The translations under genes were made by a program, and so were the position numbers. Of a DNA stretch of 64,000 nt, positions 47,826 through 61,271 are shown one piece after another (positions within the stretch are counted from its first letter, which is position 1; every line of letters starts with the position of its first letter). The notes beneath the pieces were generated by a model. That model was not told where the DNA came from, did not search any database, and worked only from the letters and a program-made list of their open reading frames with translations. Source of the DNA: Blastomyces gilchristii SLH14081 (taxonomy: Eukaryota; Ascomycota; Eurotiomycetes; Onygenales; Ajellomycetaceae); the NCBI RefSeq assembly GCF_000003855.2, contig NW_003101650.1, positions 133,054-197,053 on the forward strand, given 5' to 3'.

Positions 47826-48135
47826 TGTGACAGACTGCACTCATTCAAATATATAGACTATTTCATTACACTTCACAGATTTCAACTGCTTCATTCTTGA
47901 ATGAGTATACTCTGATTCTCAGTCATTCTTAATCATCAATTCTTAATTATCATGAATGTGTATAGATTCTTCCACTCTGAAGCTTCATTACATACATCAT
48001 CACATATGTGTATAAATATTCACTTTGATCACTGATTCTTGTACTTTCTCTTTCTTTTCCTTCTCTAACATTATTCTCTTTATTATATAAGATCTATCAA
48101 TATCATACTGATCTATTCAGCGTAGGCCTCTTACA
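47826..48135 (+). repeat. family D 3' LTR of D-plus
   Basis: 310 bp, TGTGACAGACTGCA to GGCCTCTTACA. Its right end is fixed by the TSD GAATC and by resumption of LINE L4. It has a single copy of the internal ~50-bp unit. Confidence 0.9.
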
Positions 48136-49299
48136 GAATCTGACTATTTCTAAGTCTTTTTAAAGCAGCTTAACTATCAGAGAATATTCATATCTCTTTG
48201 AAACTATTTTCTCTTTTATAAGATTTTATTTCAATGAGTTTGAAAGCTTTTACTATTATAAATAGTTCAGTATCAAAGACTTCAGATTCACAGTTCAAAT
48301 TTCAGAAATCTGAGATAAAATTAATATTATCTTCAGTATAAGCAATGTCTGTATCTAATCTATTCAAATTCTCATTTTTTAAGTTATCTGAATAAATCAG
48401 GATAGAGTCTTCTATATTAATTATAGATATTTTCTTTAAATGCTGTTCATATTCTTTCTCTTTAAATAGTTCACTTATTTATAAGTCTATAAGAGATTCA
48501 AGCTTTTCTCTTCAGAGAGATATCTTCTCATGATTAACTTTTTTAATATTTAATGAAGAAAATTAATCTTTAATCAGTGAGTATAGTCTGTATAGTTGAG
48601 AAGACATTTTCTTTGAAGAATTATTTTTATTTCAATCAAGAAATATATTTCAATCTAGTTTTATTTTCAGAGTTAATTAATGAAAATGAAGAAGAGACTC
48701 TTTCTCTGATTATATAATTTAAGCTTATCTTTATAACTCTCAGAGTATAGTTCATACAGACCTTTTCAAATTGAATAGTAGAAGATGAAATTGAAGCTTC
48801 AATTTTCATTACTTTAATAGAAAATGATTTGAATGCTCTCAGAATTCTTCTCAAAGCTCTGTTTTACAGACTTTGAAAGAGTTCAGTGAAATTCTCTTGA
48901 TTATTTCATCAAACTTGAACTTTATAATCAGCTACTGAGATAATACAGACTATATATAACTGTCTCATAGTCTGAAAGAATTGACCTCTCTCTGTATTTA
49001 ATAGTTTAATTATGTTATTTAATAGTCTTTTTGTCTTGATAGTTCTTTATTGAGTATGATATTTAAAATTCAACTTAGAGTTTAATCATACTTCTAATTA
49101 TTTAACATTTAAACTGAGTTTAATCTCTCTATTTAAAAGAGTTAGGCATAGTTCTCTCTCATTGAATCTAGGAAAGAAATGAATTAACTCAGTTTTATTC
49201 CTATTAAATTGAATTTGATTTATATCTGCTCTAACAAAGATTTTCTTTACTGCTTTTTCAATCACTTTCAAATTCTCTCTGATTGTTTTTAAGCTGTAG
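48136..49299 (-). mobile_element. LINE L4, 5' part (minus strand)
   Basis: The reverse complement matches L1 from about 18030 to 19205 and joins 37552 across D-plus. It covers the RT end and RNase H start; ORF 48636-48854 is one open piece. It is 5' truncated near the YxDD box and abuts a reverse D LTR at about 49300, so L4 probably inserted into that LTR. Confidence 0.83.
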
Positions 49300-49575
49300 A
49301 AGTATAATATTTATAGATCTTATATAATAAAGTAAAAAATATTAAAAAAGAAAAAGAAAGAGAAAGTACAGAAATCAGTGATCAGAGTGAATATTTATAC
49401 ATATATACAGTGAAGCTTCAGAGTGAAAGAATAGAAATTTCATGAGTTTTCAGCTAAGAATCAGTGATCAAGAATCAGAGCATTGACAAAGAATCAGTGA
49501 GAATTGAAATCTCAGTAGAAATCTGTGAAGTGTAATAAAATAGTCTATATAATTCATCAGATGCAGTCTGTTATA
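49300..49575 (-). repeat. family D 3' LTR of D-minus, truncated
   Basis: 276 bp of LTR in reverse, ending with the complement of TGTGACAG (CTGTTATA). The outer ~30 bases of the 3' end are missing where L4 begins. Confidence 0.8.
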
Positions 49576-51359
49576 TTAGCTTCTCTCTTCTCTAATTATA
49601 TATAGTTCTCAGCAGTCAAGAGCTGCAGTCTCAGATAATGTGAAACTCAGAGTTCAGATTAAGTGATTATAACTGATTCATTTTACAAGATATTATCAGT
49701 CACAGCTGTGAGATCTCTTATCAAGAATATTTTCAATCTCTCATTTAAGTTTATTATCTTCTTCTATGATCTCTGATAACTGTCAGTCAGAAGTCAGTTG
49801 AGAAGAGAATGAATTAATAACAGTGCAGTAGAGTAAGCTTATATAAAAGATATTATAAATCTCTGATAATATGTTAAGACAGTAGTTATAACTGTCTAGA
49901 ACTTCTATCACTTTATACTTAATATAGCAGTGATCTAGTATATAAGATGAGTGTGTAATTTATATATTCTTAAGATTTAATCATATCAGATCTTCTATCT
50001 TATATTATTCAGCAGAATCTCAGTAAACATTAATTTAATCTTCTTAATCTTATTTAATACTTATTATAAAGACTTCTGCTCAGTCACAGATATCTCAGAG
50101 CTTTATTACTCTATTATCAATAATCTGAATTGAACTGTAGAGATTCAGTGTGAACTGTGTAATCTCTAGAAGATTCAACACTTTCATATAATAACTATGT
50201 ATAAGAAAGAACAGACTTACATCTATTAAAATAGAATCTTATTCATTGATAGCAATCTCTGCATGTAGAAGAAGATTATATTAATTATTCTATGAATAAT
50301 TACAGAACTTATACAGATAGTTTTTTACAGTCTGAATTATTTATTCTGATATATCATCAGTCTCAGAGTGATAGATAGTTGATAAATAGTATATAATCTT
50401 GAGAACTTGACAGATTCTTGTTCAGAGAGTACTTACAAATTAACAACTTTAATTCAAGACTATAGATCTTAGTAATTCATATATTCAATAGAATAAGCTT
50501 CATAGAAAGACTTCAGTAACTTGTTCAGTATTTATCTTATTATAAGATTTTAATATTATATCTTTACTTAATCAGTTCATAATAATCAGAATATTTCTAT
50601 AACTCTTACTCTCAGAGAGATTAATAGTGAAGTTAATTACTATATCTTATCAGATTTTATCAGAGATATCAAGTGATTTCAGTAGATCTTTTCTACAGTT
50701 CTTTTACAAGATAATGAAAGAATAATAGTTACAGTTTCAAATAAAACATCTGATACTGTTTAATATCTCAGACTAGTAGAACTCTTAAGAGATTATTCAG
50801 TATAATTATTTATAACCTGAGTAATTAGTTATATATAAGTCATGCATCTCTTACATTATCTGAGTATATAAGAGTTTGAAGTGAGAGACTCAGTATTATT
50901 TATAAAATCATAGAGTATTATTATCATTGATTAAGTATTCTGAGATGTTGATTCTTATATATAGTTCTGAGAGAAATCAGAATGCTTCTTGACATACTGC
51001 TTCAGTGAGTGCTTAGAGAAGTTCATTAGTTTGAGCTGTTATATATTATAATTCATTCAGTGTAGATTCAGAAGAAGTTGAGATATCAATATCAGTATCA
51101 GTATCAGTATCAGTGTCAGTATTAGTAACAGTTCAGAGAGAAAGTGTTCTAATCAGAGAAGTATGTATAATGTCATGAGTTGTTTCATCTTAATGAACTA
51201 ATATCTTCAGATCTAGAAGTTAGTGTTCTCAGTTCATTCAACAGATATCTGTTATATTAAAAGATATATCTTACTCTTATTATAAGAGAGTATCTGTCAT
51301 TGAGTTTTGACTGTCAGAGCAGTAGTGTATAGTGAAGTGAAAACAGCGTAATAGCTGAG
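49576..51359 (-). pseudogene. family D integrase and chromodomain, D-minus
   Basis: The reverse complement of 46130-47825 in D-plus with independent transitions. No ORF of useful size remains. It ends at the LINE L2 target site. Confidence 0.75.
51082..51130. repeat. expanded ATCAGT hexamer array
   Basis: About eight tandem units of ATCAGT or close variants. D-plus has only three or four at the matching place (near 46300-46325, other strand), so slippage expanded the run in D-minus. Confidence 0.75.
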
Positions 51360-51371
51360 ATTATCACATCT

Positions 51372-53737
51372 ATAATAGCAAAGCTTTAATTTCTAAGTCA
51401 TATAGAGTAATATCTCTGTTGAACTGTTTGGGAAAAATTCTAGAAAAGATAATAGCTAGTAGATTATCTTTTATAGACTCTATTAGTGATTCTCTTCTAT
51501 TTAATGAACAAATGAGAGGTAGAAAACAATGTTCTGCAATTGACACTGTTCTTTCAGTTATTCATGATATTCAAGTAGCAAAGCATGAAGGCCTGGTCTC
51601 AACTGCAGTTTTTATTGATATAAAAGATGCATTTGATCATGTTTCAAAGTCTAAGATGATTCAAACTTTGAAGATATTAAAACTATCACTTTCTCTAATA
51701 AAATGAGTTAATTGTTTTATATTTAAAAGAATTATACAACTATTCTTTGATGAAAGAAAACAAGATAAGACTGAGATAAAAATAGAAGTATCACAAGAAT
51801 GTTCAATCTCATCTGTTTTATTTGCAATATATACTGTATATCTATTCAAGAATAGAGAGATAAAAATAGTGAGATCTCTAAGTTATAAAGATAATATTGA
51901 TCTACTCTACAGTTCAAAGACAATCAAAGAGAATTTAGAAGTAATTAAGAAAGCAGTAAGGAAAATCTTTGTTAGAGCAGATATTAATCTAATTCAATTT
52001 AATATGAATAAAACTGAGTTAATTCACTTTTTTCTCAGATTTAATGAGAAAGAACTAAGTCTAACTCTTTTGAATAAAGAGATTAAACCCAGTTTGAATG
52101 TCAAATGACTAGAAGTATGATTAAACTTCAAGTTGAATTTTAAATATCATATTTAACAAAGAATTGTCAAGACAGAGAGACTACTGAATAGTATAATCAG
52201 ACTATCAAATACTGAGAGAGATCTATTCTTTCAGACTATAAGACAGTTATACATAGTCTGTATTATCTCAGTAGCTGATTATGAAGTTTAAGTTTAATAG
52301 AATAATCAAGATAATTCCACTGAACTCTTTCAAAGTCTATAAAACAGAGCTTTGAGAAGAATTCTGAGAGCATTCAAATCATCTTCTATTAAAGTAATGA
52401 AAATTGAGGCTTCAATTTCATCTTCTACTATTCAATTTGAAAAAGCCTGTATGAACTATACTCTGAGAGTTATGAAGATAAGCTTAAATTATATAATCAG
52501 AGAAAGAGTCTCTTCTTCATTTTTATCAGTTAACTCAGAAAATGAACTGAATTGAAATAGATTTCTTAATTGAAATGAGAATAATACTTTAAAGAAAATG
52601 CTATCTCAACTGTATAGACTATGTTCACTTATTAAAAATCAATTTTCTTTATTAAATATTGAGAAAATTGATCATGAGAAGATATCTCTCTGAAGAGAAA
52701 AGCTAGAATTTCTCATAGACTTATAAATAAGTGAACTATCTAAAGAGAAAGAATATGAACAGTATTTGAAGAAGATCTCTACAATTAATATAAAAGACTC
52801 TATTCTGATTTACTCAGATGACTCAAAGAATGAGAATTTGAATAGATTAGATATAGACATTACTTATACTGAAGATAATATCAATTTTATCTCAGATTTC
52901 TGAAATTTAGACTGTGAATCTGAAGTCTTTGATACTGAACTATTTATAATAGTGAAAGCTTTCTAACTCATTGAAATAAAATCTTATATAAGAGAAAATA
53001 GTTTGAAAGAGACATGAATATTCTCTAATAGTCAAGCTGCTTTAAAAAGATTTAGAAATAGTCAGATTCATAATAATTAAATGAATCTTGAACTGATTTT
53101 AAACTCTATTTTAAAAATTCAAAAGAGAAGAATATTAAAACTGATAATTTCTCTGCACTGAATTTCTGCTTATATAAATATTCATGATAATGAATTGACT
53201 GATTCAGCTGTAAAAAAAAGTTCAGAATTAAGCAGATCTATTCAAAAAACAATATCTTGATCTTTTATAAAGAGAAAGGTAGAAGAATCTTGTATAAATA
53301 AGTAAAATGAAAGCTGACAGAAACAAAAGAAGAGCATACATTATTCAAGATTTAAGATAAAATCAAAGTGAAAATCTTGTTTAATTAAATGTAAAAAGAA
53401 AATATTCCTATCTATAATTCAGCTGAAACTAGAATATGATTATTTCAAATTCTATATATAAAAATTTAATGATAGATTTGATTCAACAGAGTACTTATTC
53501 TGCAATACAAATGAAAATCCTGAGTATATTATAATATATTATACATTATACAATAGTTTCAGAGTCAGATTGAAGAAGAAGTATGATTTAAATCAATTAA
53601 ATATGAGATTCTTATTCTCAATTGAGACAGAAATTAAATACTTAATAGACTTTCTATCAGAAACTTAAGAAGCTATAAGAAAATGACTGAATTCAGAAGT
53701 ATCTAAATATAAAGAGATAGAAATTGATTAGATATAG
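51372..53737 (+). pseudogene. LINE ORF2 remnant in L2
   Basis: The frame follows L1 ORF2 to its TAG. Open pieces are 51419-51706 (RT: NCLGKILEKI, FIDIKDAFDHV), 51869-52108 (YKDN in place of YxDD) and 52352-52555. Trp codons are TGA and more Gln codons are lost than in L1. Confidence 0.85.
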
Positions 53738-54114
53738 TCTGTTAAAACAGCTATACACTATCTTTTAATAATTTTATTTTATTATAATCTCTTTTTACTG
53801 TACTTATTTCTTTCTATTTCTTTCTATCTATCTATTTAATATATTTATCTTTAAGACTATGTTCTCTTTTCCTTTATCAAGATATTTTTAAATGATTTCA
53901 AAGTATCAGAAGATGTTGAAATACTACAATTTGTAAACAGTTTTTATATTCTGAGCCGGAATTTTCTGATTTTATATATCTGAAATTAGTAAATGTATAA
54001 TAGTTGACTCTATAGATATAGGAAAAACCCTGAGAACTAAAGGTTCTTAGATAGATATCATAGTCTTTGACTGTATATATCTGTAATTGAAGAAGAATAA
54101 TAATAATAATAATA
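51372..54114 (+). mobile_element. LINE L2, 5'-truncated copy
   Basis: Flanked by the 12-bp TSD ATTATCACATCT (51360-51371 and 54115-54126) within D-minus. The LINE begins inside ORF2 RT, at the equivalent of L1 17500. It contains the rest of RT, RNase H, CCHC, the 3' UTR and an (AAT)n tail. Confidence 0.92.
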
Positions 54115-54151
54115 ATTATCACATCTGATATTCAGTAAGCTTATAGATAAT

Positions 54152-54695
54152 TGTCACGCCTCCGGCCGCGTTAAGGCCTCATTGCGCTTTCACACGGCTC
54201 ATCGCTTCCTTGCGGATGATTCCATCCATCCCGCAGGTCATTTGAACCGGTTTCCAACCACTCTATGACATCATTCGGATATATTATAGAAAGATTCAAT
54301 TGATGAATATAAGAATCTCACTTCTATACAAGATCAGCAGATTATCTCTTCATAACAGTGAGACACTGCTGAGATATTACTCTGACTATTCTCACTTATA
54401 GAATAAGAGAAGAGTATTCACTCATTATCTATATAGAATAGCTAGATACTGACTTCTTATTAAAGAAGTCAGTGATTTGTTTTTCTTCTACTGAAAGATA
54501 AATAAGAGTTACTATGTTTCTTATACAATCTTCTTAGTATACTAAGTACTGTATCTATAAGATTCTTGTGATAACTCTGTAGTCTATAAGCTCACTATTC
54601 AAACAAGATAGTCAAGCTCATTTATACAGCTTCTTAAATAACTATCTCTATATAACACTGCTAACTAGTCACTGCTTTGATTTTATTATATTATA
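54152..54695 (+). repeat. family B 5' LTR of B-II
   Basis: 544 bp. The first ~110 bases are GC-normal (TGTCACGCCTCCGGCCGCG), then a sharp change leads into mutated sequence ending ATATTATA, the decayed form of CACGTTACA. Confidence 0.9.
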
Positions 54696-54883
54696 ATTTA
54701 AATTACTTAATCTGATTATAATTTGAATCAGTTAAACTCTAACAGACTGATATAATCTCATGCATTTACACTGAAACTGATCTGATCTCACTCTCTGAGA
54801 GAAATTTCACATTATCTTCTAGAGTGTGTATATCTTTATCTCAGTAGAAATCTGAGATTTCTGAATCTACTGTATACTTTGAT

Positions 54884-56971
54884 ATGAGCTCTTCAATCAT
54901 TCTGTTATTATCACAGTCTCTACACATCTATATCTATTATAAAGATAGAGAGATTAAGATCAGAGATTCTCTAAGTTATAAGAGAAATATATTGTCTGAA
55001 TTTCATAGCTTTATTCATATTCTTGAACAGAAATTCTGTCTTAATCTGAGCCAGTTTAATACTTATGAGATATAAGTAATATATACTGTTAATCTTCTTG
55101 AAGACATCTCTGTGACTACTTGAGTTATTAAGAAGAGAAAGCTTGAGTATATCAATACTATTATAACTTGAGAAGAATTCAAGAACTTTCTACTGAATTA
55201 AATTAAAGATCACTGTAACTATGACTTCACAGCAGTACAGTGATTCAACTTATTATATTAATAAGATAATAAGAATTCTTCTGATTTCAATGTAAGATTT
55301 GAAGAATATTGAGAGAAATTAACTGATAATTTGAATCAATTAAAAATACAGCTTTATCTCACAAAGCTGACTTACAAGATACAGATAATAATATCACAGT
55401 ATCAGAGTTTATCAATTAATTACACTGAGCTTATTAACTTAACTTCTCAGATCTATTTGAATAATTAATACTTTAAGAAAAAGATTAATAAAATATCTTC
55501 TAAATAATTAATAATAGAATTTAAATAGTACTGTGATAACTCTAATACAGAGAAAGTAAAGAAGAATTTCAAGTATTCTGATTCTTCACTCACTATAAAG
55601 AAATATTAAAAAAGATTTAATAAAGATCTCTATTTTAACTGCAGAGCTGATAATTACTATACTAGTAATTATAAAAAGCTGAAGAAGAGAAGAAACTGAG
55701 AAGATATCTTTTTAAAGTTAACTTCTCTTCTGACAAATATATCTGCAGAAGATAAAGAAGAGAAAGAAATGAAGAATTGATAATTCTTATATCTCTGAGT
55801 TCATATTACAATCATAATATATATCTTAAATGAGAAGATATTAGTGAGATATCTACTTGACTTCAGAGTGAATACTAACTTTATATTCTATTTCTTTTCT
55901 TTAATAAAGAGTTAAAAGAAGAAAGATCTGTCAGATTATATAAAATTTACTAATAAAATGAAATGTTATTATTTTAATATAATTTAAATGAAGTATGTGA
56001 TCACAGACTTAGAAGAAATCTTTAAGAAGAGCAGTCTACTGCTCTATATAGTTAATATTATAAATAAGAACATCATTCTAGATCTTCTATAATTGAGAGA
56101 AAACAATTCTCTTATTAACTGAGTCACTCAGATATAACAGTACTGTCTTACTAATAAAGAGATAGTAATAGAGAAATCTGAAGAGTTTCATCAAAAGAAT
56201 CTTGAGAAAAAGATAGACTTAATATACAGTATAACAGATAACTGAGACTTGAAAATAGATGAAGAAGTTATCACTCTCACTGTAAGATTAGTAGCAGTAT
56301 TTGTTATTAAAGATAGATAAATATAACATCTCTTTACAGATTATAAGAATATCTTTTCAGAAAGAAAAGCAGTGAAGTTTTCTAATATTAAGATATAATA
56401 TAAGATTTATCTTGAAGATAATATAACAGTGCTATACAGATCTCTTTATAACTTATCTGTAAAGAAATTGAATATTCTGTATAAATATCTTGAGAAAGTG
56501 TAATCAAAGAACTGAATATACTTATCAAAGAGTTCAGCAGAGATATCTATACTCTTTATACTCAAGAAGAACAGTAGACTATGTCTATACATAGACTACA
56601 GAGATCTTAATAAGATGATAATTAAGAATTACTATTTATTATCATTAATTGATGAGATGATTAATTGATTATCTGAAGTAAGAGTATTCTCAAAGATTAA
56701 TATACAGAATATCTATCATAGAATCAGAGTTAATGAAGATGATATTTAAAAAACAGCTTTTCATATCATATACAGTAATGTTGAATATCTTGTATTATCT
56801 TTTAATCTCTGTAATACTTCAGTCATCTTTCAGATCTATATAAATAAGATGCTGCAGAGCCTTGTTAACATCTTCTGTATAGTATACTTAAATAGCATTC
56901 TAATCTTCTTAAAAATAGAGAAAGAATATGATACTCATATTTGAGAAGTATTGAGTTGCTTGAGACAGTAT
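54884..56971 (+). pseudogene. family B gag-protease-RT in one frame, B-II
   Basis: From ATG 54884 the frame runs through gag, zinc knuckle (near 55628-55670, YFNCRADNYY), protease (LLDFRVNTNF near 55853; D-S-G changed to D-F-R) and RT up to YLNSILIF (about 56884-56907) without a frameshift, only stops. Gag and pol are thus fused in family B, unlike family A. The leader at 54696-54883 shows no assignable primer site. M6 interrupts RT at 56972. Confidence 0.83.
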
Positions 56972-57477
56972 TAGACTGACCGTGTGACCGTGTCTGAGAC
57001 CAGGACCAGATTTTTTGATAGTTTCATTATCAATTCAACTGATCCCATTACACGGTTTTAACATTAGATAGTAGTTTCATACTGTTCTAGTGAGACTTAC
57101 TGTCTACTCTTGTCACATTTTCCAAATGAGACCATGATTTCCACTTCTCAATTTAAATTATTTTTATTACTTTAAATGACTTTAAATCTCATTTGAGTGT
57201 TATCAAAAAGTGTTACTTTTTAAAAAATTAAAAATAGTCTAAAAAAAACCTTAAAATGTCTAAAAATAATAACTTTATGTCAAGAATGAGACTAAATGAG
57301 ATCAAAGGGAACCACTTTCTCATTTTTTTCAAGTCATGATCCCATTTTAAAATCTGATATATAGTCACTTTGCATGTTTTTTTGATAGCTAGTCCCAGCG
57401 GGATTCACGCCAAGAAATGTATGAGACCAGACCAAATGAGATCAAACATGAAATTCATGGTCTCAGCGGTCAGTCTA
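56972..57477 (-). mobile_element. MITE M6 (hAT-like) with 8-bp TSD
   Basis: 506 bp, TAGACTGACC to CGGTCAGTCTA, flanked by GACAGTAT at 56964-56971 and 57478-57485. The empty site is at about 22913-22925 in B-I. Its GC-rich steps are mostly intact while the flanking RT is mutated. Confidence 0.95.
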
Positions 57478-57485
57478 GACAGTAT

Positions 57486-60120
57486 CAACTCTATATAAAT
57501 GCTGAAAAATGCTTATTCTATATACAGAAGATTAATTTCTTAGATTATATTATTAAGATGAATAATATTTCAATGAATAGAAGCTAAGTCTCTACTATTA
57601 AGAACTGATCAGCACTGCAGATATATTATAAAATATAGATATTTCTAGAATTTATAAATTTCTATAGATAATTTATCTATATATATTCATAAATTACTGT
57701 CTCTCTTACAGATCTGTTAAAGAGAAGTGTGAAAGACAGAAAAATAAGACTATTTATTCTCATTTAAGACACTGTGCAGATATTTATAGAATTGAAACAA
57801 GCTTTTACAGATGTTATAATACTGAATCACTTTAATTCTGACTTACTCAGTCAGTGTGAGACTGATGTATCTGAGAATAAAGTCTGTGAAATCTTTTCAT
57901 AGTTGACACTGAAGACCTTTTAACATTGAAAGAATTAAAGAATAATAATCTCTGAGAATACAGATAATGAAATGTCTGTAAGAGAAGACTTTTTTACAGA
58001 ATCTATAAGATACTGTAAATGAAGATCAGTGATCTTCTTCTTTAAGAAATTATCACTTATACAGAGAAGATATAATATTCATAATTAAAAGATATTAGTA
58101 ATTATTGAATTCTTTAAGATCTGATGATATTATCTTCAGAATAGTAAGTACTTAGTATAAGTTCTCACTGATTATACAAATCTGTATTACTTATTAATAA
58201 CAAAGAGCTTGATAGAATATTAAGTTAGATGAGTAGAGCTGCTTTCAGAGTATAATTTCTATATCTGATACTGTTCAGATCAGCTTAACTCTGCTAATAC
58301 ACTGTCTAAATAATCTAATTATAATATTATTGATACAGAGAAGAATTCTATAAAAGAATCTCTGTTATCACTATAGAAGAAGCTGACTGCAGAGAGTTAA
58401 AGTTCTCTGAAACTCAGAAACAGTGCTGATAAGACAGCTGTATAACTCAGTATAAAAGATGAAAGAAAACCTGAGTCTCTATAGAAGACTAACACTGAAG
58501 ATCATAAGCTTCTTATATTATATCTTACTATTATTAAATTGATAAAGAATGAAATAATCTATAATCTTTCAATCTGACTACTTTTAAAATTTATTAATAA
58601 ATTACAGAAAAGAAATATCTCTACTACAACTTAAATTCAGAAGTTAAAGAAGAAAGAATCTGATTTAAACTTGAAAGAGATAGATTCTGAGCAGAACAGT
58701 GCTGCTAAGAAATCAAGTTACTGATAATTAGAAGAATGTGAACTTCTACTACTGAATAATTCAGTCTTCATCTCTTATAGCAGAGTGATATGTCAGAAGT
58801 TATTAAGAATTCATTATAATAATTTTCATACAGAGTACTTCAGATTAGAGAAGACTGAGAAGCTTCTAAAATATAAATATATTTAAAACAAGCTTCAGAC
58901 AGATGTTAAAGAGTATATTAAAACTTATAATATCTATTAAAGAATAAAGATTCTGTGATATAAGTAATATAATGAGTTAATATCACTGTCTATTTCAAAG
59001 AGCTTATGATAGAATCTATTAATAAATTTCATAGTTGATCTGCTAAAGTTAATAAAAGTCAAAGAATATGACTCAATTTTAATTATTATTAATCATTTTA
59101 TAAAGATGATTAAATATATCTCTACTTATAAAAAGATTAAAGTCTCTGAATTAACTGACCTGTTTTTAAATATCATTATTTATAATCATGATACTCTGAA
59201 ATTATTGATAACAGATTAAGAATCTCTCTTCATTAGCAAATACTGATCAGTCTTTTACTATTATCTTATAATAAGATGTCTTCTCAGTACTGTATTTCAT
59301 CTGCAGACAGATGATCAGACTAAATATTAGAATCAGATATTAGAACAGTATCTTTAAGTATTCTATTTATATTATTAGAATGATTAATCTGAACATCTTC
59401 TAATCTCTGAATTCATGTATAATAATACAAAGAATGCAATCTTAAAGATATCTTCTTTCTATACTTATTATGAATATAATTCTTCATTATTCAGTGATGT
59501 TGTAGATAACATTTCAAAGAGAAGAATAGATAGTCAGAATATTAAATAAATACAGAGAACAGAGTACTTCTCAGTATCAGAAGTAAAAGTGAGATTAAAA
59601 CTTTTAAATAAAATTCATAAGAGATGATGAAAAGTATTCATCACACTCAGAAGTGATAGATAAAATACTATAATTAAAAAACATCTTTTAATAAAGATCT
59701 TGATAGAGAATCAAGTACTACTTTTAGTAAAAAATATCAAGATAATAAGATTATATAAAAAGCTCAGTGAGTAGTGATTAGAATCTTTCTCAGTAATAAG
59801 AGTAATAAGTAAGCAGATATATGAGTTAAAATTACTCTCAGAATTGAAATCAATTCATTCTGTTTTTCACATTTTCTATTTAAAGCTCTATAAGTAATAT
59901 CTCAGAGTGAAGCTGTCTCAGCTAGATAGTATTAAGATTGAGAATGATACTAAATATCTTATAAAGAAAATATTAAATAAGTAAATATATTACAGCAAGC
60001 TTTAATATCTTGTAAAATAAAAAGATTATTCATTATCAGAGAATTTATAAAAACTGCTTAAGTATTTGAAAAATGCTGAGAAAGAGATTGTAAGCTATGA
60101 GATAACTAATAGAGACTGCT
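57486..60120 (+). pseudogene. family B RT end, RNase H, integrase, chromodomain, B-II
   Basis: Pol continues after M6: INAEKC-FYIQKINFLDYII, then RNase H and integrase, with a chromodomain near 59998-60090 (YLVK-KDYSLSEN). It aligns with 22926-23814 plus 32121-33870 of B-I. More stops have accumulated here than in B-I. Confidence 0.82.
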
Positions 60121-60974
60121 CTGTTACATATCAGAGATGTTAAGTAAGAAATACTACTTAGAACTTCTTATTTTTTCTTAAAGAGTTTTTTTAGAGATAA
60201 TCTTATAGTAATAAGCTGATGTCTTATAAACTCTGTAGCACTCTTCTTCTATTTTCTCTTAAAGAATTTTTAGAAGTTTAATAAGACTATACAAGTGTAA
60301 AATTCCTGAAGTGATTAGAGAAAAGAGATATTTGAAATTAATAAAAGATTAATATTATTAATTCACAGATTACTGCTATTCTAATAGAGCTGTAGTCTGT
60401 AGAAAAAGTAAAAAGAAGAAATTTCAGAGTCTACTTATTAATAATCACACTTGTATCAAACTTATTCTTCACTATTGAAGTCTCTGATACTGATATTTTT
60501 ATCTGCTGAGAAGTTAGTACTACAGTACTGTAGAGAAGCATGCTGCAGAAGAGTATAAAAGACACTTGAAGTATTAACTTATTAATTTATAAAGTATCTC
60601 AGTTATCTACTTCAATTAAAATAAGATTCTCTTTAATCAGTGATTAATCTCTATAATACTTTTAACAGTGATACTGACTGATTTCTTCTTGAGATTAGTC
60701 ATTCTGAGATGATTTTTTATCTCAGAGATTTATATCTTTATCTTCTTTTACAGATAAGTAAGAGAGATCTCTTCAGTCTTGATAAAATCTGTTAACACTT
60801 AAAGCTTCAAGATTCTTGCTCTGAAGTCTGTACTGCTTAGATATCTGAACTTCTTATTAGAACTGATACAACATCTTCTTATAGAGTAGATAATACTTAC
60901 AGAGAGATAGAAGTCATTGTTATAAGTTTAACAGAAACAACAGAAGTGAGAGAAGAGATAAGTATATAAAATTT

Positions 60975-61271
60975 CTTCTTTCTTCAACTGCTTAGCACAG
61001 TACAGATAAGTAACAGTATCAGTCAGAGACTGTATCAGAGTCTTCTTATAAAGAGAAGATAAAGAAACTGCAGAACTCTGTGAACTTAACTCAGCAGCAT
61101 TCTGAGCAGAGCTCAGATATGTCATAAGAGAGAAACTATGAATTGAGCTTCTCAGAGTTACTGTCTCTAGAATCAAGCTCTCTCTGAGATTCTCTCTGAA
61201 TAATCACACAGAGTTATATATCACTATGTTGATTGAAGAGAGAAATGACATCGTAACAGTGATGAGAAGAG
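60975..61271 (+). pseudogene. family B ORF3, 5' piece, B-II
   Basis: The frame shared with B-I ORF3 (VRDC, REDKETAELC, REKL, IELLRVTVS) runs into the TSD of L3 and continues at 63038-63260 (SADRRDDISLQ, acidic run, hydrophobic end). Stops within it are at former Trp or Gln codons. The open frame at 61226-61483 is a chimera of ORF3 and LINE sequence, not a gene. Confidence 0.48.

Larger units (their letters stand above)
37553..48135 (+). mobile_element. Ty3/gypsy family D, copy D-plus
   Basis: Bounded by GAATC (37548-37552 and 48136-48140) within LINE L4, which reads continuously when the element is removed. It has a duplicated LTR-leader at the 5' end, gag, an N gap, protease, then RNase H, integrase with chromodomain and a 3' LTR. 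RT is missing. The SINE and a deleted A element sit between protease and RNase H. Confidence 0.87.
49300..54151 (-). mobile_element. Ty3/gypsy family D, minus-strand copy (D-minus)
   Basis: Reverse-oriented 3' LTR (49300-49575), chromodomain, integrase and the end of RNase H, interrupted by LINE L2 (TSD ATTATCACATCT) and cut at 54151 by the 5' LTR of B-II. It matches D-plus 45980-47825 in order. Its own 5' half is not in the window. Confidence 0.82.

Noticed and set aside
51082..51130. CRISPR-like array
   Set aside because: It is a continuous hexamer microsatellite without spacers; no spaced direct repeats occur in the window.
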